Source: Hyphomicrobiales bacterium
GTDB taxonomy: Bacteria > Pseudomonadota > Alphaproteobacteria > Parvibaculales > Parvibaculaceae
DNA: 13,261 nucleotides
Direction: 5' to 3'
Assembly (NCBI GenBank): GCA_015655095.1
Contig: JAATFR010000118.1
Location: forward strand, 1-13,261
Made by a program: the position numbers and the translations under genes. Of the stretch, positions 1 through 6,638 are shown piece by piece. Numbering within the stretch: position 1 is the first letter of the stretch; the number at the start of each line of letters is the position of its first letter. Under the pieces are notes generated by a model, which was not told the origin of the DNA, searched no databases, and saw nothing but the letters and a program-made list of their open reading frames with translations.

Positions 1-521
1 AGCCCCGCGCGCTTGCGCATACCACCGGAAAGTTCGGAAGGAAAGAGATCAGCCGCCGCCGCCCTGAGACCCACGAGCTTGACCTTGAGGGCGGCAAGCT
101 CGTCCATCAGCTCTTCCCCCATATGCAGATGCTCGCGATAGGCAACCTGGATGTTCTCCGCCACAGTCAGGGACGAGAACAGGGCGCCATCCTGAAACAG
201 AACGCCCCAGCGTTTCTCAACAGCGCTGCGCTCTGCGTCATCCATACGCTCGATATCATGACCGAACACCCGGATGACGCCAGCCTGCGGACGGCGCAGC
301 CCTACAATGGAGCGAAGCAGCACCGACTTGCCAGTGCCTGACCCGCCGACGATACCCAGTATTTCACCACGGCGCACATCAAGATCGAGCCCATCATGAA
401 TTCTGTGTTCGTCGAACTGGTTTATCAGGCCTCGCACTTCAATGATGTTATCCGGGTTATCGTTTTCAGACCCCACTGCCTTACCGGCAGGTGCAGCTCT
501 GGTGCTGTCAGCATGAGACAT
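1..521 (-). CDS. mlaF: MlaF-type ABC transporter ATP-binding protein (partial, C-terminus beyond left edge)
   Basis: ATPase of the Mla-type (maintenance of lipid asymmetry) ABC system, which moves phospholipids between inner and outer membranes; it acts on the cytoplasmic face, bound to MlaE. Reading leftward from ATG at 521, 173 codons are open. Visible are Walker A GGSGTGKS (residues 59-66), the Q-loop region LFQDGALFSSLTVAEN and the ABC signature start LSGGMRKRAG just before the edge; Walker B and the H-loop lie outside. The sequence between Q-loop and signature, ending PSELSGGM, is typical of MlaF rather than of nutrient importers. It begins 3 bases after the mlaE stop, so the two are cotranscribed; mlaD would be expected further left. 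An internal ATG at 514 is out of frame. The family is clear; the physiological substrate is inferred from homology. Confidence 0.93.
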   Translation of the reverse strand, partial: MSHADSTRAAPAGKAVGSENDNPDNIIEVRGLINQFDEHRIHDGLDLDVRRGEILGIVGGSGTGKSVLLRSIVGLRRPQAGVIRVFGHDIERMDDAERSAVEKRWGVLFQDGALFSSLTVAENIQVAYREHLHMGEELMDELAALKVKLVGLRAAAADLFPSELSGGMRKRAG

Positions 522-524
522 CGC

Positions 525-1667
525 TCAGATTCCCAATTCTGAAAAGAACATGGCGAAAAAGGCATCCAGCACGATGACCATGAAGATCGAGCGCACCACG
601 GAGCGTGTGGTTTCCTGTCCCACCGATTCCGCGCTGCCCGTGACCGCAAGACCTGAGCGACAGCCGATAAGCGCAATAACCAGCGCCATGAACGGCGCCT
701 TCATGATGCCAACCATGAAGGTCCAGAACCCGGTCACATCCTTTACCCGCGACAGATAGGCCGCCGGCGTCATATCGAGCATGAAGACCGAAACGAATGC
801 ACCGCCCAACAGGCCCATTATCGCCGCGGCGAAAGTGAGCATCGGCAAGGTCAAGATCAGCGCCAGCACGCGCGGCAGCACCAGCATCTCCATGGGATCA
901 AGGCCCAGCGTGCGCATAGCATCGATTTCCTCGCGCGTCTTCATCGAGCCGATTTCCGCCGTGAAGGTGCTGCCCGAACGGCCGGCGACGATAATAGAGG
1001 TGAGCAGCACCCCGACTTCACGCAGGAAGGAGATGGCGACAAGGTTGACCGTGAACACCTGTGCGCCAAACTGGGAGAGCTGGGACGCGCCCTGCTGTGC
1101 CAGCACCGCGCCGACCAGAAATGTCAGCAGACAGACCAGCGGAAGGGCATTGAGACCCGCCATCTCCATATGGTGCATGAGGGGAACGAGACGAAGACGA
1201 TGGGGTGAGCGGATCGCCCGGCCCAGCGTGATCAAAACCTCTCCAAAAAAGGCAAGCCCGCCGACAAGCTCCTGACCGGCCCCGATCAGCGCATCGCCCA
1301 TGCGCGCCGCGATCTGGATATAGACCGGGGGCTGGCGTTTTTGCGTGAAATCCGGCAAATCACCGCCCGAGACCTGATCGTAGATGGCGCGGGCACGCTC
1401 ATCGACATTTTCGTAACTGACCTCAATCTTCTGGCGGGAAAGATCGTTGGCCGTCCTGAACAAAAGCCATGCGCCCGCCGTATCGAGACGGGAAACCTCA
1501 GCCAGATCAAGCACAACCCTGCTGGTCCGGGGGGGCTTCTTCCCCAGCGAACGCAGGCGATCATCAAGAGGCATAATATGGTCAAGAGACCAGTTCCCCT
1601 TCGCTTTCAGACGAAAGGCGCCAGACGATTCATCGAATGTGAAGGATGCAGCGTCTTGAATGGTCAT
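525..1667 (-). CDS. mlaE: MlaE family lipid ABC transporter permease with N-terminal STAS domain
   Basis: Inner-membrane permease of the Mla phospholipid transport system, 380 aa. Residues about 1-105 form a soluble STAS domain: it has the VVLDLAEVSRLDTAGA strand-loop, with D62-T63-x-G65 at the place where STAS proteins carry a phosphorylatable Ser/Thr. Residues about 120-380 are the MlaE domain with several hydrophobic segments and the family hallmark GRSGSTFTAEIG (229-240) followed by MKTREEIDAM. E. coli splits the two parts into MlaE and MlaB; fused STAS-MlaE proteins are common in alphaproteobacteria. The ATG is the only usable start: the reading frame upstream meets TGA within about 20 bases. 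No strong ribosome site precedes it. First gene seen in the operon, followed directly by mlaF. Confidence 0.93.
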   Translation of the reverse strand: MTIQDAASFTFDESSGAFRLKAKGNWSLDHIMPLDDRLRSLGKKPPRTSRVVLDLAEVSRLDTAGAWLLFRTANDLSRQKIEVSYENVDERARAIYDQVSGGDLPDFTQKRQPPVYIQIAARMGDALIGAGQELVGGLAFFGEVLITLGRAIRSPHRLRLVPLMHHMEMAGLNALPLVCLLTFLVGAVLAQQGASQLSQFGAQVFTVNLVAISFLREVGVLLTSIIVAGRSGSTFTAEIGSMKTREEIDAMRTLGLDPMEMLVLPRVLALILTLPMLTFAAAIMGLLGGAFVSVFMLDMTPAAYLSRVKDVTGFWTFMVGIMKAPFMALVIALIGCRSGLAVTGSAESVGQETTRSVVRSIFMVIVLDAFFAMFFSELGI

Positions 1668-1794
1668 GTGTTTACTGTCATCTCATTGCACCAGATGCCG
1701 CCCGCCATTAGAGGCCGACCAACACGGCGACGGCACCAGAATCAGAGGTGCTGCCAGCAGCGCACAATAAGGCCCCCCAAAATCCGCGCCAGTG

Positions 1795-1888
1795 TGCCGC
1801 ACGGACAGGTTTGCGGCAAGCCCATTGATCCCATTACCTCTCATATATTGAAATCAGATAATACGTGCTTGTATGCCGCATGGCGGCA
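1795..1888. repeat. Two inverted repeats with the same TGCCGC/GCGGCA arms in a divergent promoter region
   Basis: The 288-base stretch between mlaE (minus) and the cytochrome gene (plus), 1668-1955, holds no gene I can support. It contains TGCCGC at 1795-1800 paired with GCGGCA at 1813-1818, and again TGCCGC at 1874-1879 paired with GCGGCA at 1883-1888. The second pair forms a perfect 15-base palindrome-like element with a 3-base centre. A fifth lone TGCCGC lies at 1696-1701. No T-run follows either pair, so these are not obvious intrinsic terminators. They may be operator half-sites or a 5' UTR hairpin. An AT-rich patch at about 1845-1870 could hold the cytochrome promoter (GATAAT-like -10), but the -35 match is poor. 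Confidence 0.4.
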
Positions 1889-1955
1889 GAAGGACATGGC
1901 ACTAGAATCCAGCCCGTTATTTTCAGTGGAATTTGAACAAGAGGGATAAAATCAG

Positions 1956-2423
1956 ATGAAGTCGCTCCTGAAAATGACTGCCCTGCTCTGTTTTATTTCC
2001 GCGCTTTTTTCCGGATCGGGCCTCATGCCCGGCCTGACCACGCCCGCCCATGCGGACGAATGGTCCGACGGCGACGCCGTGAAGGGCGAGAAAATATTCA
2101 AGAAATGCGCCGCCTGCCACACAGTGACGGAAGGGGGACCCAATATGATCGGTCCCCACCTTTCCGGCGTTCTGGGCCGCAAGGCCGGGACCATATCCGA
2201 TTACCAATATTCCTCCGCCATGCGGGCCAAGGGCGCGGCAGGACTTGTCTGGGGCGGGCAGACCCTGTTCGACTATCTCAAGAGCCCCCGCGCCTATGTG
2301 CCCGGCACCATGATGTCGTTCGCGGGCCTCGCCAAGGATGACGACCGGCGTAACCTGATCGCCTATCTGGCACAGGCCAACAAGATAACCGGCGCCGTTC
2401 CGGCGGGCGAACCCGCGAAGTAG
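1956..2423 (+). CDS. Periplasmic class I cytochrome c (cytochrome c2-like)
   Basis: Soluble mono-haem electron carrier of 155 aa, exported by Sec. Residues 1-33 are a signal peptide: basic MKSLLK, a hydrophobic core, and a cleavage site after AHA (residues 31-33). The haem-binding motif CAACH is at 51-55, with C51 and C54 as thioether cysteines and H55 as proximal ligand. The distal methionine is M120 in PGTMMSFAGL, which aligns with the PGTKMxFAGL motif of cytochrome c2. The mature size of about 122 residues fits this family. A ribosome site (AGAGGG) lies about 10 bases before the ATG. The next gene starts 8 bases after the stop on the same strand, so the two may be cotranscribed although the functions are not evidently related. 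The redox partner cannot be read from the context. Confidence 0.93.
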   Translation: MKSLLKMTALLCFISALFSGSGLMPGLTTPAHADEWSDGDAVKGEKIFKKCAACHTVTEGGPNMIGPHLSGVLGRKAGTISDYQYSSAMRAKGAAGLVWGGQTLFDYLKSPRAYVPGTMMSFAGLAKDDDRRNLIAYLAQANKITGAVPAGEPAK

Positions 2424-2431
2424 ACTGCACC

Positions 2432-3412
2432 ATGCGCACGCTTGAAGCGGCCCCCCAGTCCTGGCCCATCGAAGGCAGCTTTACCATCTCGCGCGGCTCC
2501 AAAAAATCCGCCGACGTAGTGATGGCGATCATCAGGGAAGACGGCTTTGCCGGACGCGGCGAATGCGTGCCCTATGGCCGCTATGGCGAAACCATCGAAA
2601 GCGTGACCGCTGCGATCATGTCGGTGGAACGCGAGATCGCCGGGGGCGCCGGGCTGACGGCGTTACAGACGCTGCTGCCGCCCGGCGCTGCGCGAAATGC
2701 CCTCGACTGCGCCTTGTGGGACCTTGCCGCCAAGCGCAGCGGGCGCTCCATCGTGGAACTGGCAAAGCTCCCTGCCCCCGCGCCGCTGACAACCGCCTAT
2801 ACGCTGAGCCTCGGTGAACCCGACGCGATGGAGGACGCCGCGCGCCGGGCGAGCGCGCGCCCCCTGCTGAAGCTGAAGCTGGGCGGCGGCGCGGACATTG
2901 CCCGCGTGGAGGCCGTGCGCCGCGGCGCGCCACGGGCGATGCTGATCGTGGACGCCAACGAAGCCTGGTCGCCGGACGATGTGCTGCCGCTCGCGCGCGA
3001 ACTCCACCGGCTCGGCGTCTCGCTGATCGAGCAACCGCTACCAGCCGACGGCGATGAAAGCCTGCGCGGTCTTGATTGCCCGGTGACGCTCTGCGCCGAT
3101 GAATCTGTACACGGAATTGATAGCCTTGACCGGCTTTCGGGCCTTTATCAGGCGATCAATATCAAGCTCGACAAAACCGGCGGGTTCAGCGAGGCGCTGG
3201 CGCTGGCAACGCTTGCCCGCGCGCGCGGATTCCAGATCATGGCGGGCTGCATGGTTTCGACCTCGCTTGCCATGGCCCCCGCCTTCTATGTGGCGCAGGG
3301 CGCGGCCTTCGTCGACCTTGATGGTCCGCTGCTGCTGGCCCGCGACCGCGAACCGGGCATCCGCTATGAGGGCAGCCTGATGCACCAGCCGCCTGCCGAG
3401 CTCTGGGGATAA
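2432..3412 (+). CDS. Enolase-superfamily dipeptide epimerase / N-acetyl-D-Glu racemase DgcA-like
   Basis: 326-aa member of the muconate lactonising/enolase superfamily, probably an L-Ala-D/L-Glu epimerase that acts on murein peptides in the cytoplasm. The catalytic framework is complete: KLK (K147, K149), metal ligands D174 (VDANEAW), E200 (IEQPLPA) and D223 (CADES), and the opposing lysine K245 (INIKLDKTGG). The C-terminal DLDGPL (D295, D297) is the DxD motif that in dipeptide epimerases holds the substrate amino group, which favours this function over other branches. Close relatives in marine bacteria are named DgcA, an N-acetyl-D-glutamate racemase working with the acetyltransferase DgcN; no dgcN is adjacent here, so specificity is left open. 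It starts 8 bases after the cytochrome stop with only a weak ribosome site, and it converges with dusA across 11 bases. Confidence 0.88.
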   Translation: MRTLEAAPQSWPIEGSFTISRGSKKSADVVMAIIREDGFAGRGECVPYGRYGETIESVTAAIMSVEREIAGGAGLTALQTLLPPGAARNALDCALWDLAAKRSGRSIVELAKLPAPAPLTTAYTLSLGEPDAMEDAARRASARPLLKLKLGGGADIARVEAVRRGAPRAMLIVDANEAWSPDDVLPLARELHRLGVSLIEQPLPADGDESLRGLDCPVTLCADESVHGIDSLDRLSGLYQAINIKLDKTGGFSEALALATLARARGFQIMAGCMVSTSLAMAPAFYVAQGAAFVDLDGPLLLARDREPGIRYEGSLMHQPPAELWG

Positions 3413-3423
3413 ACAACGCGGGA

Positions 3424-4476
3424 TTATGCAGCAGCCGCCTCTTCGGGGTAGCGCGGCACGAGGGTGAGTCCCTCCTCCAGCAAGGCGCGCCCGGCGGCCA
3501 CATCATGACCGATGCGCGGCCCCTTCTCGCTCAGCAGCCTGCGCCATGCCCTAGCGCCGGGCATGGCCTGATAGAGCCCCAGAATGTGCCGGGCCATGCT
3601 GTAGAACGAGGCGCCCGAGGCCATCTGGCGCTCAACATAAGGAATGAAACTCTCGATCACCTCATGGCGCGACAGCACCGGGCCCGCATGGCCCAGCAGC
3701 GGATCGACTTCCGCCAGCATGTAGGGCGACTGATAGGCGGCGCGGCCGAACATGACGCCATCGAGCGCATCGAGATGGGGCAGCGCCGCCGCCACATTCG
3801 CGAACCCGCCGTTCACAATGATCTCAAGCTGCGGCATGGCCTGCTTGAGGGCATGGACGCGGGCATACTCAAGCGGCGGCACCTCGCGATTTTCCTTTGG
3901 CGACAGGCCTTCGAGCCAGGCCTTGCGGGCATGGACGATCAGGGTGCGGACGCCCGCCGCAGAGACGGCACGGGCCATCGCAGGCAGCGCTTCGGCGGGG
4001 TCCTGCTCATCGACGCCGATCCGGCACTTGACCGTGACGGGAATGGAGACGGCCGCCGCCATGGCCGCGACGCATTCCGCCACCAGTTCGGGCTCGCGCA
4101 TGAGGCAGGCGCCGAAGCGGCCGGACTGCACCCTGTCCGACGGGCAGCCGACATTGAGGTTGACCGCGCCATAGCCATAGTCCTCGGCGATTTTCGCCGA
4201 TTGCGCCAGCGCGACCGGATCGGAGCCGCCCAGTTGCAGCACCAGCGGATGCTCCGCCGCGTCATAGCCCAGCAACTGCTCGCGGTTGCCATGGAGCACC
4301 GCGCCGGTGGTGACCATCTCGGTGTAAAGCACGGCGCGCGACGAGATGAGGCGCAGGAAGAACCGGTCGTGGCGGTCCGTCCAGTCCATCATGGGGGCGA
4401 CGGAGATATTTTTTTCTCGTGTTTTCAAAGACCTGCAATATCCTCTCAAGGGCCTGCACCTGCGCGCTGCGCGCAC
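3424..4476 (-). CDS. dusA: tRNA-dihydrouridine(20/20a) synthase DusA
   Basis: Flavoenzyme that reduces uridines of the tRNA D-loop with NADPH and FMN. The DusA type is shown by SVAPMMDWTDRHDRF, YTEMVTTGAVLHG, PLVLQLGGSDP and NLNVGCPSDRVQSGRFGACLM; C111 in NVGCPS is the catalytic cysteine. Further FMN/tRNA-site motifs are VKCRIGVD and IVNGGF, giving a TIM barrel plus helical C-terminal domain. The start is uncertain. GTG at 4476 gives 350 aa and has AGGCGG six bases upstream, but its first 17 residues are Arg/Cys-rich and unlike the family. TTG at 4428 gives about 334 aa and begins KTREKNISVAPMMDW, closer to the usual N-terminus. Single-gene unit, with a candidate promoter at 4533-4560. Confidence 0.94.
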   Translation of the reverse strand: MRAARRCRPLRGYCRSLKTREKNISVAPMMDWTDRHDRFFLRLISSRAVLYTEMVTTGAVLHGNREQLLGYDAAEHPLVLQLGGSDPVALAQSAKIAEDYGYGAVNLNVGCPSDRVQSGRFGACLMREPELVAECVAAMAAAVSIPVTVKCRIGVDEQDPAEALPAMARAVSAAGVRTLIVHARKAWLEGLSPKENREVPPLEYARVHALKQAMPQLEIIVNGGFANVAAALPHLDALDGVMFGRAAYQSPYMLAEVDPLLGHAGPVLSRHEVIESFIPYVERQMASGASFYSMARHILGLYQAMPGARAWRRLLSEKGPRIGHDVAAGRALLEEGLTLVPRYPEEAAAA

Positions 4477-4532
4477 TCAAAACCGCCTGAACTTCTCCTG
4501 TTTGTACTCCGACATGCACAGATGGCGCACGT

Positions 4533-4560
4533 AAAATAGTCCTGGATCAACAGGCGTCAC
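4533..4560 (-). promoter_or_regulatory. Candidate dusA promoter
   Basis: On the minus strand GTGACG (4560-4555) is followed after 16 bases by TATTTT (4538-4533); each matches the sigma-70 consensus at four of six positions. Transcription would begin near 4526, about 50 bases before the GTG start. Based on sequence matching only. Confidence 0.3.
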
Positions 4561-4650
4561 CGGAAAGCTTACCGTCCACTGCATATATATGGCATTCTTG
4601 TGTTGGCACCAGCCCCCCCGAAGCCCTTGCCGTGGGGCGGCATTCTGGCA

Positions 4651-4679
4651 TTGCCCGTATCGATTTGATACGCTATCTA
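4651..4679 (+). promoter_or_regulatory. Candidate promoter with an embedded operator upstream of the hxlR-type gene
   Basis: TTGCCC (4651-4656) and TATCTA (4674-4679) sit 17 bases apart and could be the -35 and -10 of the regulator gene. The spacer is almost filled by a perfect inverted repeat, CGTATC-GATTT-GATACG (4656-4672), placed where a bound repressor would block polymerase. Transcription would start near 4686, 26 bases before the ATG at 4712. The -10 match is weak (three of six). The palindrome is seen directly; its use as an autoregulatory operator is inference. Confidence 0.45.
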
Positions 4680-4711
4680 CCGGCGACATTGCCCTTTGAT
4701 CAGGACGCATC

Positions 4712-5185
4712 ATGAGGTGGGAAGATCTCGGCGACGAACCATGTTCCGTGGCGCGCACCATCGCCGTCATCGGTGACCGCTGGACAATGATGATTCTGCG
4801 GGACTGTTTCAACGGTTCAAAGCGGTTCGACCAGTTCCAGGAGAGTCTTCGCATTTCGCGGGCGATCGTGACCGACCGCCTGACGCTTCTCGTTCAGGAG
4901 GGCGTGCTCGCCAAAACACTCTATCAGGAAAAACCGCTTCGCTACGAATACCGGCTGACAGACAAGGGACTCGATCTCTATCCCATTCTCATATCCATGT
5001 TCCGGTGGGGTGACAAATATTATGCCGGTGACGGCGGCCCTCCCCTGCTCTTCCGCCACAAAACATGCGGACATGATTTCCATTCCGTGCTTGCCTGCTC
5101 CGTGTGCAACGGCGAGTTGAACCCGCGGGAAGTCGAGGTCCGGGCCGGTCCCGGCCTCAAGCCGCGGCGCGCCCAGAAAAAATAA
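4712..5185 (+). CDS. HxlR family winged-helix transcriptional regulator with C-terminal Cys/His cluster
   Basis: 157-aa DNA-binding protein. Residues 10-105 are the HxlR domain: CSVARTIAVIGDRWTMMILRD (C11 is the conserved N-terminal cysteine, redox-sensing in some relatives), the F-x-x-F-x-x-x-L segment of the winged helix, and a wing ending YEYRLTDKGLDLYPIL. Residues 115-135 carry HKTCGHDFHSVLACSVCNGEL, with C119, H121, H124, C129 and C132; this resembles a small zinc-binding knuckle, seen in longer HxlR proteins. The ATG has AGGA six bases before it. It lies 118 bases upstream of a four-gene cluster on the same strand with an inverted repeat in that cluster's promoter, so it probably controls those enzymes and perhaps itself. 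The ligand is unknown; HxlR proteins often sense aldehydes, quinones or CoA-ester pathway intermediates. Confidence 0.92.
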   Translation: MRWEDLGDEPCSVARTIAVIGDRWTMMILRDCFNGSKRFDQFQESLRISRAIVTDRLTLLVQEGVLAKTLYQEKPLRYEYRLTDKGLDLYPILISMFRWGDKYYAGDGGPPLLFRHKTCGHDFHSVLACSVCNGELNPREVEVRAGPGLKPRRAQKK

Positions 5186-5243
5186 AAATAGAGCGTCCCC
5201 TCGCGCCCTTTCGTTTTCGCAAAGCGGCTCTCGCAATACCCAA

Positions 5244-5272
5244 TTGACATGAGTTCAGAATCTGTACTCTAG
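5244..5272 (+). promoter_or_regulatory. Candidate promoter and operator of the crotonase-tautomerase-VOC operon
   Basis: A perfect -35 box TTGACA lies at 5244-5249. A 19-base imperfect palindrome, GAGTTCAGAATCTGTACTC (5251-5269), follows directly: eight of nine position pairs match around a single central A at 5260. It covers the spacer and the best -10 candidate (TACTCT 5265-5270, 15-base spacing, poor match). A strong -35 with a masked or weak -10 suggests regulated expression. The upstream HxlR-family protein is the obvious candidate to bind here, though the arms differ from the repeat at 4656-4672. Confidence 0.5.
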
Positions 5273-5303
5273 TGCGTGTCATAAGAAACGCAGGAGAATG
5301 CAC

Positions 5304-6092
5304 ATGAGCGAAGGAACTCCCGTTGGCCGGGTTCGGACCGAAACCGAGGATCGCATCCTCAAGATCACGATCGACAATGCCGCGAAGAAAAACGCCTTCT
5401 CGCCTGAGATGATGCTGGAACTGTCCGAGGCGCTCACAGAGCTCGACAACAACGGTGAACTCTGGGCCGGCGTGATCTGCGCCGAAGGCGATCACTTCAC
5501 GGCGGGCCTGGACATGCCGAAGTTCTTCGGCCCCGGCGCAAGCGTAAAACCGCTCCCGGAAGGCAATATCGATCCGCTAGGCCTGAAAAACCGCTGCCGC
5601 AAACCCATCATTACGGCCGTTCAGGGAATCTGCTTCACCGTCGGCATCGAGATCATGCTCGCAGGCGATATAGCCGTCGCGGCGGACTCCGTCCGCTTCT
5701 GCCAGATGGAAGCAAAGCGTGGCATCGCACCCTTCGGCGGCGCGCATTTCCGCTATCTTACCCGCATGGGCTGGGGCGACGCCATGTATCATCTTCTGCT
5801 CTGCGACGAGTTCAATGCCGAACGCGCGTTGAAGATCGGACTTGTGCAGGAAGTCGTGCCCGCCGGGCAGCAGGTTGAGCGCGCCATGGAACTTGCGCGT
5901 CTCATTACCCGGAATGCGCCGCTTGGCGTACAGGTCACAAAGGAGGCTGCCCTTACCTACACCGCCGCAGGTGAGCAGGCCGCTATCGCCTATGTACCGG
6001 CCATCCGCGACCGCGTCCTGAATTCGGAAGATATGATGGAAGGCATCATGTCCTTCCTGGAGCGCCGTCCGGCCAACTTTAAAAATAAATAA
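5304..6092 (+). CDS. Enoyl-CoA hydratase/isomerase family protein (crotonase), copy 1
   Basis: Crotonase-fold enzyme of 262 aa acting on CoA thioesters, probably a hydratase. The CoA/oxyanion-hole segment is HFTAGLDMPKFF (64-75). Both acid/base glutamates of classical hydratases appear present: E116 in TVGIEIMLAGD (position of rat Glu144) and E136 in FCQMEAKRGI (position of Glu164). The C-terminus ends in the family-typical EGIMSFLERRPANF. The start is set at the second ATG (5304): the ribosome site AGGAG (5292-5296) is seven bases from it but only one base from the ATG at 5298, which would add Met-His. First gene of a cluster of four, with 36 bases to the next. The substrate is unknown, and sequence alone does not separate hydratase from isomerase activity. 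Confidence 0.9.
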   Translation: MSEGTPVGRVRTETEDRILKITIDNAAKKNAFSPEMMLELSEALTELDNNGELWAGVICAEGDHFTAGLDMPKFFGPGASVKPLPEGNIDPLGLKNRCRKPIITAVQGICFTVGIEIMLAGDIAVAADSVRFCQMEAKRGIAPFGGAHFRYLTRMGWGDAMYHLLLCDEFNAERALKIGLVQEVVPAGQQVERAMELARLITRNAPLGVQVTKEAALTYTAAGEQAAIAYVPAIRDRVLNSEDMMEGIMSFLERRPANFKNK

Positions 6093-6128
6093 TTTCGCGA
6101 TAGCGTCGGAAATGATGAGGAAACCCGA

Positions 6129-6605
6129 ATGACCGTTATCACTGTCACTGCCCCGACGGGGCGCATCGGTGCCGGGGAACGACGGGTCCTCGCTGAAACG
6201 CTGACCGATGCCGTGCTGGTCCCTGAAGTTGGCCAGCACATGCCGCTTGCCCGCATCGGGTTTCAGGTCCATTTCATCGATCTGCCGTCCACACACATGG
6301 CCATCGGCGGCAAGCTCCTGTCGGAGAATGAAGCGGACATCATCATGGTCGACATAGCGGTCATGGATGGAGACTGGGGCCGCGAAGTGCGTGCGGAAGT
6401 GATCAAGAGCACTCTCGACGCCCTCGCCGAAGTCTTCGGTATAGACAAGCCGACCGCCGCGTGGTGGGTCAATTTCCGCACGATCGAGGAGGGAAGCTGG
6501 GGGTCGCGCGGCGGCGTCCTATCCGTCCTCGATCTGCTCGAAACCAGAGTCTTTACCGAAGAGAAGAAGAAAGCCGTTCGCACCGCAATCGGAGCGAAAT
6601 CGTAG
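6129..6605 (+). CDS. Tautomerase superfamily protein lacking the N-terminal catalytic proline
   Basis: 158 aa. Two beta-alpha-beta halves resembling tandem 4-oxalocrotonate tautomerase units: ITVTAPTGRIGAGERRVLAETLTDAVL (residues 4-30) and a second starting VDIAVMDGDWGREVRAEVIKSTLDALAEVFG, then WWVNFRTIEEGSWG. Fused tandem forms occur in the MSAD, cis-CaaD and Tautomerase_3 groups. These enzymes normally use Pro1, exposed after Met removal; here the protein begins Met-Thr, and the second half has no proline at its start either. The start is firm: GAGGAA lies six bases before the ATG and no alternative gives Met-Pro. Members without Pro1 are known and use other chemistry or are structural. It sits 36 bases after the first crotonase and 33 before the VOC gene. 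Role unknown; probably acts on an intermediate of the same pathway. Confidence 0.75.
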   Translation: MTVITVTAPTGRIGAGERRVLAETLTDAVLVPEVGQHMPLARIGFQVHFIDLPSTHMAIGGKLLSENEADIIMVDIAVMDGDWGREVRAEVIKSTLDALAEVFGIDKPTAAWWVNFRTIEEGSWGSRGGVLSVLDLLETRVFTEEKKKAVRTAIGAKS

Positions 6606-6638
6606 AAAACGGCAATAAACAAAAGCCATGAGGGAAAC

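Noticed and set aside
1341..1949. 202-codon open frame on the plus strand
   Set aside because: Mostly antisense to the STAS part of mlaE and running into the intergenic stretch; no domain, no ribosome site.
3505..4539. 344-codon open frame on the plus strand
   Set aside because: Lies antisense over dusA, whose catalytic motifs are complete; the frame is rich in Arg/His/Gly and shows no domain. A codon-bias shadow in GC-rich DNA.
4591..4646. Direct repeat GGCATTCT at 4591-4598 and 4639-4646 plus an ATATATAT tract nearby
   Set aside because: Eight bases only, no further copies or symmetry; likely chance in the dusA-hxlR intergenic region.
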